A DNA stretch of 13,359 bases from an uncultured bacterium (GTDB taxonomy: Bacteria; Actinomycetota; Coriobacteriia; Coriobacteriales; Coriobacteriaceae), in assembly GCA_905214895.1 (NCBI GenBank), contig CAJMNP010000012.1, forward strand, positions 1 to 13,359, read 5' to 3'. The position numbers and the translations under genes are program-made. The notes beneath the pieces were generated by a model. That model had not been told where the DNA came from and made no database searches. It saw only the letters and a program-made list of their open reading frames with translations. Shown here piece after piece: positions 5,620 to 13,359 of this stretch (the first letter of the stretch is position 1; the number at the start of each line of letters is the position of its first letter).

Positions 5620-7341
5620 ATGGCATTTTCTATCGACCGCAATAAATACGCCGCCATGTACGGACCCACTGTCGGAGACAAGGTTCGTCTGGCCGATACC
5701 GACCTGATCATCGAGGTCGAACGCGACTTGACCACCTATGGCGAGGAGGCCAAGTTTGGCGGCGGCAAGACGCTGCGCGACGGCATGGGCCAGTCCGTCA
5801 CCACCACTAGCGCCGACGGCGACCTGGACTTGGTAATCACCAACGCGCTTGTGCTCGACTACACGGGTATCTACAAGGCCGACATCGGCATTAAGGGCGG
5901 CTACATCGTCGGCATCGGCCATGCCGGCAACCCCGACATCATGGACGGCGTCACCCCGGGCATGACCGTTGGCGTGGGCACCGAAGCCCTGGCCGGCGAG
6001 GGGCTCATCCTTACCGCAGGCGGCCTGGACACGCATATCCACTTCATCTGTCCGCAGCAGATCGACTGCGCCCTCTACTCGGGCGTGACCACCATGATCG
6101 GCGGCGGCACGGGCCCGGCCGACGGCACCAACGCCGTCACCTCCACCCCTGGTCCCTGGAACATCTCGATGATGCTCAAGGCTGCCGAGGAATACCCCAT
6201 GAACCTGGGCTTCACCGGCAAGGGCAACTGCTCGGACGAGCGTCCGCTGGCCGAGCAGATCGAGGCCGGCGCCATCGGCCTGAAGGTCCACGAGGACTGG
6301 GGCGCCACCCCGGCGGCTATCAACCATGCACTCAACGTGGCCGATAGCTACGACGTGCAGGTTGCCCTTCACACCGACACGCTCAACGAAGCCGGCTGCG
6401 TCGAGGACACCATCGCCGCGATCGGCGGCCGTGCCATCCACACCTACCACACAGAGGGCGCCGGCGGCGGTCACGCGCCCGACATCATCCGCATCGCGAG
6501 CGAGCCCAACGTGCTGCCCAGCTCCACCAACCCCACCATGCCCTTCACCCACAATACGCTCGACGAGCATATGGACATGCTCATGGTCTGCCACCATCTG
6601 GACAAACGCATTCCCGAGGACGTCGCCTTTGCCGACAGCCGCATTCGCCCCGAGACGATTGCGGCCGAGGATGTTTTGCAGGACATGGGCGTCTTTAGCA
6701 TGATGAGCTCCGACAGCCAGGCCATGGGCCGTGTGGGCGAGGTCATCACCCGCACCTGGCAGACGGCATCCAAGATGCGCGCCCAACGCGGACCGCTTCC
6801 CGAGGACGAGGGTCACGACAATGACAACTTCCGCGCCCGCCGCTACGTTGCCAAGTACACGATTAACCCGGCGCTCACCCACGGTGTGGCCGATTACGTA
6901 GGCTCGGTCGAGGTGGGTAAGTTTGCCGACTTGGTGTTGTGGAACCCGGCCTTCTTTGGTTCGCGCCCGGATATCATCATCAAGGGCGGCATGATCGTCG
7001 CCTCCAAGATGGGTGACGCCAACGCCTCCATCCCCACCACCGAGCCGGTCACCTACCGCCGCATGTTCGCGGCTGACGGTCTCGCCCGCGCAACAAGCTG
7101 CCTGACGTTTATGAGCCAGGCCGCCCTGGACCTGGAGGTACCCAAGAAGCTCGGCCTTAAGAAGCACGTCGTGCCCGTACGCGGCTGCCGCACCGTGGGC
7201 AAGGCCGACATGAAGCTCAACGGCGCCATGCCCACGATCGAGGTCGATCCCGAGACCTACAAGGTCACCGTCGATGGCGAGCTCGCCAGCTGCGAGCCGG
7301 CGACCAAGCTGCCGCTCACGCAGCTCTACAACCTGTTCTAA
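5620..7341 (+). CDS. ureC: Urease subunit alpha, catalytic
   Basis: 573 residues, normal length. All residues of the dinickel site are visible: H139 and H141 (THIHF), K222 that is carbamylated with H224 (GLKVHED), H251, H277 (YHTEG) and D365 (SSDSQ). The mobile-flap Cys-His pair is C324-H325 (MVCHH). These are offset by five from Klebsiella urease numbering, with no ligand missing. The enzyme hydrolyses urea in the cytoplasm. GAGGAGG from the end of ureB serves as the ribosome binding site. Followed by ureE after 78 bp. The strong match throughout indicates a functional enzyme once nickel is loaded. Confidence 0.98.
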   Translation: MAFSIDRNKYAAMYGPTVGDKVRLADTDLIIEVERDLTTYGEEAKFGGGKTLRDGMGQSVTTTSADGDLDLVITNALVLDYTGIYKADIGIKGGYIVGIGHAGNPDIMDGVTPGMTVGVGTEALAGEGLILTAGGLDTHIHFICPQQIDCALYSGVTTMIGGGTGPADGTNAVTSTPGPWNISMMLKAAEEYPMNLGFTGKGNCSDERPLAEQIEAGAIGLKVHEDWGATPAAINHALNVADSYDVQVALHTDTLNEAGCVEDTIAAIGGRAIHTYHTEGAGGGHAPDIIRIASEPNVLPSSTNPTMPFTHNTLDEHMDMLMVCHHLDKRIPEDVAFADSRIRPETIAAEDVLQDMGVFSMMSSDSQAMGRVGEVITRTWQTASKMRAQRGPLPEDEGHDNDNFRARRYVAKYTINPALTHGVADYVGSVEVGKFADLVLWNPAFFGSRPDIIIKGGMIVASKMGDANASIPTTEPVTYRRMFAADGLARATSCLTFMSQAALDLEVPKKLGLKKHVVPVRGCRTVGKADMKLNGAMPTIEVDPETYKVTVDGELASCEPATKLPLTQLYNLF

Positions 7342-7419
7342 TAGCCACTTTGCCGCCGCACGGAGCACGGGCGCAGCCCCCGGCTCCACGCGGTCCACGA
7401 TTTGCACAAGGAGGGGCGC

Positions 7420-7998
7420 ATGCTCTGCACACATATCGAGGGCAACCTCAACGACCCCTCCTTTGAGCTGGCGCTTCGCCGGCGTCTGGGCGGGGTGTTC
7501 ACAACCGACGAGATTCTGCTCGACTGGGACGAATGCCGCCGGCGCGTAATCCGCAAAGCAAGCGAGGCGGGACGCGATGTTGGCATTCGCTTGGGAGACG
7601 CAGCGCTCGACCAGCCCCTTACAGACGGCGACGTGCTGGGATGCGTCGAGGCTGTAGGCGAGGTTCCCATCGTGGTCGTCGCGCGACCGCGGCGTGCAGA
7701 AGCGTTGCTCATCGAATGCGACCGGATGGAACCCCTTGCCTTGGCCCACGCCTGCTGGGAAGTGGGCAACATGCATGCGCCACTCTTTCGCGGCGACAGC
7801 GACGAACACACGGTGCGCCTGCTCGCCCCCGCCATGCCCGTCCTCGACCGCATGCTTGCCGGCATTCCCGGCGTGCGTGTATCCAAAACGGTCTGCCCGC
7901 TTCCCGCGGATCGGCGTTTCTCGACGCGCGCCGCGCAGGCGACCGTCGAGCTTGCCAGCGACTTTAAGATCGTCCAAAAGAAAGGTGCCACATCGTGA
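7420..7998 (+). CDS. ureE: Urease accessory protein UreE, nickel metallochaperone
   Basis: 192 residues from the ATG at 7420, which AAGGAGG precedes by about 5 bases; an ATG six codons earlier has no such site. The N-terminal domain has IEGNLNDPSF and LLDWDECRRRVIRK; the C-terminal domain has LALAHACWEVGNMHAPLF (106-123), the counterpart of the GN-x-H region whose histidine (H119) binds nickel in known UreE dimers. There is no histidine-rich tail, so any nickel storage role would be small. The sequence is rather divergent; assignment rests on this motif, size and position between ureC and ureF. It ends in a GTGA overlap with ureF. Confidence 0.88.
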   Translation: MLCTHIEGNLNDPSFELALRRRLGGVFTTDEILLDWDECRRRVIRKASEAGRDVGIRLGDAALDQPLTDGDVLGCVEAVGEVPIVVVARPRRAEALLIECDRMEPLALAHACWEVGNMHAPLFRGDSDEHTVRLLAPAMPVLDRMLAGIPGVRVSKTVCPLPADRRFSTRAAQATVELASDFKIVQKKGATS

Positions 7999-8687
7999 GC
8001 CCCGCATCCGAACTTCTCCTGCAGCAGATTTGCGACTCGGTCTTTCCCATTGGTGCGTACTCCCATTCTTTTGGACTCGAGACCTTTATCCAGCTTGGCA
8101 TCGTTCGTGATGCCGACAGCGCCGCCGCCTATGTTGCGGACCAGATCGCATACCCACTCACCTATACCGAGCTGTTGGGTATGCGCCTTGGCTACGAGGC
8201 CGCTCGGCATGCGGATATGGATGCACTGGTCGCATTGGAACTCGAGCTGCAGGCGCTCAAAACGCCCACCGAGCCCCGCGCCGCCATGAATAAGTTGGCG
8301 GCGCGGTTTATCCGCACAGTCAGCGAACTCGAGGTTTTAGATCCCGAGGCCGCCGCGTTCTTTTCGGGCTATGCGGCCTCGCAGCGCGATCATGCCGTCA
8401 ACGTGGCCTATGGAGTGCTTGCTGCCCTTGCCGACATAGATCTCGCACCCCTCATGCATCGCTATCTCTATTCCCAGGTCTCTGCCATAGTCGTCAACTG
8501 TGTCAAGACGGTGCCGCTGTCGCAGACTGCGGGACAGCAGATCATCACCGGCTCGTTTAGCGCCATGGAGACGGCCTACGATACCGCCCTGAACTGCGAA
8601 GCAACTATGCTCGGACTTTCGTGCCCCGGTTTTGACACGCGCTGCATCGAGCACGAGACGCTCTACTCGCGGCTCTATATGAGTTAG
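7995..8687 (+). CDS. ureF: Urease accessory protein UreF
   Basis: 230 residues, typical length, all-helical. The N-terminal signature DSVFPIGAYSHSFGLE (14-29) and the C-terminal LYSRLYMS ending are diagnostic, as is SQRDHAVNVAYGVL in the middle. UreF binds UreD and recruits the UreG GTPase to the apoenzyme, guiding nickel insertion. It starts at GTG inside the last codons of ureE (four-base overlap GTGA), which implies translational coupling. Followed by 66 bp and then ureG. Confidence 0.95.
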   Translation: MSPASELLLQQICDSVFPIGAYSHSFGLETFIQLGIVRDADSAAAYVADQIAYPLTYTELLGMRLGYEAARHADMDALVALELELQALKTPTEPRAAMNKLAARFIRTVSELEVLDPEAAAFFSGYAASQRDHAVNVAYGVLAALADIDLAPLMHRYLYSQVSAIVVNCVKTVPLSQTAGQQIITGSFSAMETAYDTALNCEATMLGLSCPGFDTRCIEHETLYSRLYMS

Positions 8688-8753
8688 AAATGCCCCTGCC
8701 GCCCCCGTCGGAAGCGGCCCCACCTGTTAATCCGCCATCGGAAAGGAAACAAC

Positions 8754-9374
8754 ATGTCGCACGTTCGCATCGGAATCGCCGGTCCCGTAGGGTCTGGCAA
8801 AACCGCATTGATTGAGGCCCTCGTGCGCAAGATGGCGGACGAGTACTCGATCGGCGTCGTTACCAACGACATCTACACACACGAGGACGCACAGTTTTTG
8901 ACCAAGAACTCGGTGCTGCCCGCCGACCGTATCGTGGGCGTGGAGACCGGCGGCTGCCCGCACACCGCCATTCGCGAGGACGCAAGTATGAACCTCGAGG
9001 CCGTCGAGGGGCTTGTTGAAAGCCACCCCGATATCCAGATCGTCTTTGTGGAGAGTGGCGGCGATAACCTTTCTGCCACGTTCTCCCCCGAGCTCGCCGA
9101 TGCCACAGTGTTTGTTATCGATGTGGCCGAGGGCGATAAGATCCCTCGCAAAGGCGGCCCCGGCATTATGAAGAGTGACCTTTTGGTCATCAATAAAATC
9201 GATCTGGCGCCCTACGTAGGCGCATCGCTCGAGGTCATGGACCGCGACTCCCGCCGTATGCGCGGAGCGCGCCCCTTCCTGTTCACGAACATTATGAAGG
9301 GCGAAGGCGTGGACGAAGTCATCTCGTGGATCAAACACGACGTACTGCTCGAGGACCTTGCCGAGGAGGCCTAA
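8754..9374 (+). CDS. ureG: Urease accessory GTPase UreG
   Basis: 206 residues, a SIMIBI-class GTPase. P-loop GPVGSGKT (10-17), the nickel-binding CPH motif (C68-P69-H70 in [14 protein letters not shown]), [17 protein letters not shown] (98-114) and the guanine-specificity motif NKID (147-150) are all intact. GTP-dependent dimerisation carries nickel from UreE to the UreD-UreF-apourease complex. AAAGGA lies seven bases before the ATG. There is no histidine-rich N-terminus. Its TAA directly abuts the ureD ATG. Confidence 0.97.
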   Translation: MSHVRIGIAGPVGSGKTALIEALVRKMADEYSIGVVTNDIYTHEDAQFLTKNSVLPADRIVGVETGGCPHTAIREDASMNLEAVEGLVESHPDIQIVFVESGGDNLSATFSPELADATVFVIDVAEGDKIPRKGGPGIMKSDLLVINKIDLAPYVGASLEVMDRDSRRMRGARPFLFTNIMKGEGVDEVISWIKHDVLLEDLAEEA

Positions 9375-10301
9375 ATGCACGACGAGCACCGCAACGATGG
9401 CGAAAATCGATTTGGTCGCACCTCCGAGCTGCGCCTGAAGGCAACCGCCCGCGATGGCGTGACGGCCGTGCCCAAGCTGTATGCATCGATGCCCTTTAAG
9501 GTAATGCATGCGTATGATGTGTGCGAGCACGATCTACCTGGCTACGGGCGCCTTGCGGGGCAAGACGACGGGCGCAGCAAGCTCGCGGCACCAAAGCAAC
9601 TCATGGTCATGAGCGTGTCGGCAGGCATTATGGCTGGCGACCGTCAGGAGCTTGCGGTTGACGTTGAGCCGGACGCCGCGCTTTCCATGACCACGCAAGC
9701 CTTCGAGAAGATCCACCGTATGGAAGACGGCGAGCATGCCGAGCGCACGACTCGCATCCATGTTGGCGCGCATGCCTACCTGGACTATCAGCCCCTGCCG
9801 CAGATTCCCTTTGCGGCGTCGTCGTTTTCGACCGACACGGTCATCGAGCTCACCGACGATAGTTCGCATATGGCATACGAGGAGATTCTTAGTTGCGGGC
9901 GCGTGGCGCGCGGTGAACGGTTTGCGTACCGAGATTATCGCAGCCATGTACGTGTGACCTGCTCGGGCACCCCGGTCTTTATCGACAACACCATCTACCG
10001 GCCCACCTCGACCGACATGGAGGGGTTTGGCTTTTTTGGCGCCTACTCGCATCTGGCCAATCTGGTGCTGGTAAACCTCGATATCGATGGCGCGCGCTTT
10101 GCCACCATCCGCGACTACCTGCAATCCCAAACGGGCGAGATCGGCGCCAGCGCCGCAGCCCCCGCAAGCGACGCTCCGGCAGCAGACGCCATTGCGGGCG
10201 GTATCACGCGTCTTGCCACCGGAGACTGCCTGGTCAAATTGCTCGGTCACCGCGCGCAGCGCCTGCAAGACGTCCTCAACAAAGTACGCGACCTGGTCTA
10301 A
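9375..10301 (+). CDS. ureD: Urease accessory protein UreD (UreH)
   Basis: 308 residues. SVSAGIMAGDRQELAVDV (80-97) corresponds to the P-G-G-x-x-x-G-D-x-x-x-x segment of the family, and SMTTQAFEKIHRM (104-116) to its TTQ-x-x-x-K-x-x-R motif; LDYQPLPQIPFAAS and VARGERFAYRDYRSHVRV also fit. UreD is the scaffold that binds UreF and the apoenzyme and offers a tunnel for nickel. The start directly follows the ureG stop and uses GAGGAGG at the end of ureG. Residues 257-276 are an Ala/Ser/Asp/Pro-rich insertion, probably a flexible loop. Last gene of the operon; palindrome C begins at the next base. Confidence 0.93.
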   Translation: MHDEHRNDGENRFGRTSELRLKATARDGVTAVPKLYASMPFKVMHAYDVCEHDLPGYGRLAGQDDGRSKLAAPKQLMVMSVSAGIMAGDRQELAVDVEPDAALSMTTQAFEKIHRMEDGEHAERTTRIHVGAHAYLDYQPLPQIPFAASSFSTDTVIELTDDSSHMAYEEILSCGRVARGERFAYRDYRSHVRVTCSGTPVFIDNTIYRPTSTDMEGFGFFGAYSHLANLVLVNLDIDGARFATIRDYLQSQTGEIGASAAAPASDAPAADAIAGGITRLATGDCLVKLLGHRAQRLQDVLNKVRDLV

Positions 10302-10388
10302 TGATCCCTTGGGGACGGAAGGATTACAGATCACTTAGGGGGTTGGGCCTGCGCGGCGATCCGTAATCCTTCCGTCCCCAAGGGATCA
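10302..10388. repeat. Palindrome C, perfect 26-nt arms directly after ureD
   Basis: Positions 10302-10327 and 10363-10388 are perfect inverted copies (26 nt), and the match extends inward about six bases with two mismatches. The arms contain CCTTGGGGACGGAAGGATTA. The GGGGAC motif resembles the short palindromes linked to REP-associated tyrosine transposases (inference from memory). On the plus strand no U run follows, so it is not a classical terminator for the urease operon, though it would protect or mark the 3' end. Its distal end overlaps the T run of the fhs terminator. Confidence 0.75.
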
Positions 10389-10424
10389 AAAAGCCCCGCC
10401 GGGCCTTGGTAGGCGCGGCGGGGC
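10388..10424 (-). terminator. Intrinsic terminator of fhs
   Basis: On the minus strand GCCCCGCCG pairs with CGGCGGGGC (9 bp, plus-strand positions 10416-10424 and 10393-10401) around a 14-nt loop, followed by TTTTT. It lies 25 bp after the fhs stop codon. Confidence 0.85.
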
Positions 10425-10449
10425 GGACAAGCAGCTATGAGCAGCGGGC

Positions 10450-12117
10450 TTAGAACAGGCCGGTGATGTTGCCGTCGTTGTCGACGTCGATGTTCTCGGC
10501 CGCGGGAACCTTGGGCAGGCCCGGCATGGTCAGAACGCTGCCGGTCAGCGCGACCACAAAGTGGGCACCGGCGGAAACCTTGAGCTCGCGCACGGTGATG
10601 CGGAAGCCCTCGGGAGCGCCCAGAGCCTTGGCATTGTCGCTAAAGCTGTACTGCGTCTTGGCCACGCACACCGGCAGGTTGCCAAAGCCGTTCTCGCGCA
10701 GCTCGGCGAGCTGGCGCTTGGCAGCCGGGGTGAAGTCGACGCCATCGGCGCGGTAGACCTTGGTAGCAACGGCCTCCAGGGCGTCTGCCACATCGGCACC
10801 GTCCTCGTAGGTAAACTTGAGCTCGCTCGGCTGCTCGATCAGGCGCATGACCTCATCGGCCAGGTCGAGCGCGCCCTCGCCGCCCTTAGCCCAAACCTCG
10901 GACAGCCTAACGTTGACACCGAGCTTCTGGCACACGGACTCGATGAGCTCGAGTTCGGCCTCGGTGTCCGTCGGGAAGCGGTTGATGGCGACCACGCAGG
11001 GCAGGCCATAGACGTTCTGGATGTTTTCGACGTGACGGAGCAGGTTGGGCATACCGGCCTTGAGGGCCTCGAGGTTCTCCTCGTTGAGGTCGGCCTTGGC
11101 AACACCGCCGTTGTACTTAAGGGCGCGAGCGGTCGCGACGACCACGACGGCGTTGGGACGAACGCCCGTCATGCGGCACTTGATGTCCAGGAATTTCTCG
11201 GCACCCAGGTCGGCACCGAAGCCGGCCTCGGTAATGGCAACATCGCCAAAACGCATAGCCATGCGGGTGGCCATGATGGAGTTGCAGCCGTGGGCGATAT
11301 TGGCGAAGGGACCGCCGTGGACAAACGCGGGCGTACCCTCGAGCGTCTGCACCAGATTGGGCTTGAGCGCATCCTTGAGCAGCGCGGCCATAGCTCCCTG
11401 GGCCTTAAGGTCGCGGGCGCGGACGGGCTCGCCGGCATAGCTGTAGCCGATGACGATCTCGCCCAAGCGCTCCTTAAGATCATTGATGCTCGTGGACAGG
11501 CACAGGATTGCCATGACCTCGGAGGCCACAGTGATGTCGAAGCCATCCTCGCGCGGCACTCCCTGGGCCTTGCCGCCAATGCCGTCGATAACATGGCGCA
11601 GCTGACGGTCGTTCATGTCGACAACGCGCTTCCAGGTGATGCGCTTGACGTCGATGCCGAGCTGGTTGCCCTGCTGAATATGGTTGTCGAGCATGGCTGC
11701 CAGCAGGTTGTTGGCGGCACCGATGGCATGGAAGTCGCCGGTAAAGTGCAGGTTGATGTCCTCCATGGGGATGACCTGGGCCCAACCGCCACCGGCGGCA
11801 CCGCCCTTCACGCCAAACACGGGACCGAGCGAAGGCTCGCGCAGGGCCACGGCGCTCTTGACGCCGCGACGACGCAGACCGTCGGCCAGGCCGATGGTCG
11901 TGGTGGTCTTACCCTCGCCGGCGGGCGTGGGATTGATGGCGGTCACGAGGACAAGCTTGGCCTGGTGATCAGTTGGCTCGTTGAGCAGGGAATAGTCAAC
12001 CTTAGCCTTGTCAAAGCCGTACGGAATCAGATGCTTAACGTCGACGCCGGCGTTCTTGGCCACCTCGGTAATGGGCAGCGGCGTGACGGAACGTGCGATT
12101 TCGATGTCAGTAGGCAT
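10450..12117 (-). CDS. fhs: Formate-tetrahydrofolate ligase
   Basis: 555 residues from the ATG at 12117, which AAAGGA precedes by six bases; an in-frame ATG 20 codons earlier has no such site and its residues are not family-like. The P-loop [18 protein letters not shown] begins at about residue 64. [18 protein letters not shown] (94-111), [12 protein letters not shown] and [20 protein letters not shown] are family hallmarks. It makes 10-formyl-tetrahydrofolate from formate, ATP and tetrahydrofolate in the cytoplasm, supplying C1 units for purines and formyl-Met. Length and motifs are normal. It converges on the urease operon and has its own terminator. Confidence 0.97.
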   Translation of the reverse strand: MPTDIEIARSVTPLPITEVAKNAGVDVKHLIPYGFDKAKVDYSLLNEPTDHQAKLVLVTAINPTPAGEGKTTTTIGLADGLRRRGVKSAVALREPSLGPVFGVKGGAAGGGWAQVIPMEDINLHFTGDFHAIGAANNLLAAMLDNHIQQGNQLGIDVKRITWKRVVDMNDRQLRHVIDGIGGKAQGVPREDGFDITVASEVMAILCLSTSINDLKERLGEIVIGYSYAGEPVRARDLKAQGAMAALLKDALKPNLVQTLEGTPAFVHGGPFANIAHGCNSIMATRMAMRFGDVAITEAGFGADLGAEKFLDIKCRMTGVRPNAVVVVATARALKYNGGVAKADLNEENLEALKAGMPNLLRHVENIQNVYGLPCVVAINRFPTDTEAELELIESVCQKLGVNVRLSEVWAKGGEGALDLADEVMRLIEQPSELKFTYEDGADVADALEAVATKVYRADGVDFTPAAKRQLAELRENGFGNLPVCVAKTQYSFSDNAKALGAPEGFRITVRELKVSAGAHFVVALTGSVLTMPGLPKVPAAENIDVDNDGNITGLF

Positions 12118-12157
12118 GGACGGTCCTTTCGTTACCGGATGAGAAAAAGACCAATCC

Positions 12158-12184
12158 AGCATAGCACGCACGCGCAATGGTAAA
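12158..12184 (-). promoter_or_regulatory. Possible fhs promoter
   Basis: On the minus strand TATGCT (plus positions 12158-12163) is a fair -10 box, 40 bp before the fhs start. The best partner is TTTACC (12179-12184) at a short 15-nt spacing. No riboswitch fold is apparent in the 146-bp gap, and no terminator for ruvB is clear there, so read-through from ruvB is possible. Confidence 0.25.
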
Positions 12185-12263
12185 ACACACGCAACCGACG
12201 AACGACGATATGTTTATCCAATACCCAGCGATAGTCTACAGATGCGCTAAATCAAGCCCATTC

Positions 12264-13334
12264 CTACAGGGTCGGTTCAATACCCAAATGCTCGAATGTG
12301 CGCAGGGTTGCCTGGCGACCCTGCGGTGTGCGAATCATCAATCCGCACTGCAGCAGATACGGCTCATAGACATCCTCGAGCGTTCCCGGGTCCTCGCCCA
12401 CCGCGCTAGCAAGCGTCGTCAGGCCCACGGCACGACCGGAGAACGTCTTGGCAAGCGTCTCCAAGATGCGAATGTCCATCCAGTCCAGACCAAGCTCATC
12501 GATCTCGAAGAACTCGAGCGCCTGACGGCAAATATCAAGCTCAATAGGCCCGTTGCCGCGCACCTGCGCATAGTCGCGCACGCGCTTGAGCAGACGATTG
12601 GCGAGGCGCGGCGTACCGCGCGAACGCGAGCCGATCTCGAGCGCGCTGGGATGGTCGATCGTCACACCCAGGATGGTTGCCGAGCGCGTCACAATCTGCG
12701 CGAGCTCCTCAACGGTGTAGTAATCCAGGCGATACGAAATGCCAAAGCGGTCGCGTAGCGGGCCGGTCAACATGCCCGAGCGCGTCGTTGCCGCCACCAG
12801 CGTGAACTTGGGGATATCCAGGCGAATCGAGCGCGCGGCCGGACCCTTGCCGATCACGATATCGAGGGCAAAGTCCTCCATCGCGGGATACAGAACTTCC
12901 TCGACCGAGCGGTTGAGGCGGTGGATCTCGTCGATAAACAGCACGTCACCCGGCTGCAGGTTAGTCAGGATGGCCGCCAGGTCACCGGTGCGCGCGATGG
13001 CCGGGCCACTCGTGGTTTTAATCTGAGCGCCCAGCTCGTTGGCGATAACGGTAGCCAGCGTGGTCTTGCCCAGACCCGGAGGGCCCGAGAAGATCACGTG
13101 GTCGAGCGTCTCGCCACGGCTCTGCGCCGCCTCGATGAGCACGCGCAAGCTCTGCTTGATGTGCTCCTGGCCGCAGTAGTCATCCAGGCGCTGGGGGCGC
13201 AGGGTACGGTCGACATCGAGGTCCTCGGGCGTCAGCTCCGAGCCCACCATGCGCTCGCCATGCGCCATGGATGCTGCCGGCGAGTTGCCGGGCGTCGCCC
13301 ACAAGTCCTGAGAGTCATCGGCTTCCCACATCAC
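12264..13334 (-). CDS. ruvB: Holliday junction branch migration helicase RuvB
   Basis: 356 residues. The start could be GTG 13334 or the adjacent ATG 13331; GTG overlaps the ruvA stop. Walker [10 protein letters not shown] (84-92), Walker [11 protein letters not shown] (131-140), AATTRSG sensor (181-187) and the GPLRDRFG arginine region (191-198) are intact, and the winged-helix domain ends with [18 protein letters not shown]. RuvB hexamers, loaded by RuvA, drive branch migration in recombinational repair. The 30-40 residue N-terminal extension before [18 protein letters not shown] is common in actinobacteria. Confidence 0.97.
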   Translation of the reverse strand: MMWEADDSQDLWATPGNSPAASMAHGERMVGSELTPEDLDVDRTLRPQRLDDYCGQEHIKQSLRVLIEAAQSRGETLDHVIFSGPPGLGKTTLATVIANELGAQIKTTSGPAIARTGDLAAILTNLQPGDVLFIDEIHRLNRSVEEVLYPAMEDFALDIVIGKGPAARSIRLDIPKFTLVAATTRSGMLTGPLRDRFGISYRLDYYTVEELAQIVTRSATILGVTIDHPSALEIGSRSRGTPRLANRLLKRVRDYAQVRGNGPIELDICRQALEFFEIDELGLDWMDIRILETLAKTFSGRAVGLTTLASAVGEDPGTLEDVYEPYLLQCGLMIRTPQGRQATLRTFEHLGIEPTL

Positions 13335-13359
13335 GCATCCATTCCGAGTCGCTTAAGCG
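13331..13359 (-). CDS. ruvA: Last codons of RuvA (partial)
   Basis: Reading on the minus strand from the window edge gives LKRLGMDA and then TGA (13331-13333), a typical RuvA C-terminus, overlapping the ruvB GTG by four bases (GTGA). RuvA binds Holliday junctions and recruits RuvB. Only eight residues are visible, so the call rests mainly on the position before ruvB. Confidence 0.55.

Noticed and set aside
5614..8007. Very long minus-strand open frame opposite ureC and ureE (797 codons)
   Set aside because: It mirrors the strongly biased codons of ureC. The translation is His/Gly/Val/Ala-rich without domains, and ureC has every catalytic residue on the other strand.
10302..10388. Intrinsic terminator of the urease operon formed by palindrome C
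   Set aside because: On the plus strand the stem is followed by A residues, not a U run, so it does not fit the classical form.
10561..12183. Plus-strand open frame of 540 codons opposite fhs
   Set aside because: Antisense mirror of fhs, which has all its family motifs on the minus strand.

Overview
The window is about 60% GC, with high-GC codon use and densely packed genes. The gene set (complete nickel urease operon, formate-tetrahydrofolate ligase, ruvA-ruvB junction, a zinc-ribbon/membrane protein, several small unrecognised proteins) and the codon style suggest a gut actinomycete of the Coriobacteriia, most likely Collinsella or a close relative. That placement is inferred from gene content and style; no rRNA or other marker is present.

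Layout. 1-134 is the 3' end of an unrecognised plus-strand gene. It converges on a minus-strand gene for a single-pass membrane protein (244-1212), with a nested palindrome between the two. A 78-residue cysteine-rich protein is divergent from that gene (1350-1586). 1587-1878 holds a 160-bp palindromic element (A) and an intrinsic terminator. 1879-3161 (minus) is a zinc-ribbon, one-membrane-span, probably RsiV-like gene split between two frames. 3162-3538 is a long divergent intergenic region with a second 162-bp palindromic element (B) and a hairpin-rich leader. 3539-10301 is one co-directional block: an unrecognised duplicated membrane protein followed by ureA-ureB-ureC-ureE-ureF-ureG-ureD. 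The operon ends against a long palindrome (C) and converges on fhs (10450-12117, minus). ruvB and the last codons of ruvA (minus) close the window.

How the genes work together. UreA, UreB and UreC form the urease apoenzyme. UreD, UreF and UreG form the GTP-dependent maturation complex, and UreE delivers nickel. All metal ligands and the lysine that is carbamylated are present in UreC, so an active enzyme is expected. The membrane protein heading the block is the obvious candidate to move urea, nickel or another linked solute, but I cannot place it in a known transporter family.

The most unusual signal is not a gene. Elements A and B have long, nearly perfect inverted terminal arms (29 and 35 nt). 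The two elements have largely different arm sequences, each self-complementary, yet they share a 16-nt internal core and the same spacing between three conserved blocks. They look like two members of a dispersed intergenic element family with conserved structure. Two further palindromes of different sequence (142-211 and 10302-10388) also sit at gene ends.
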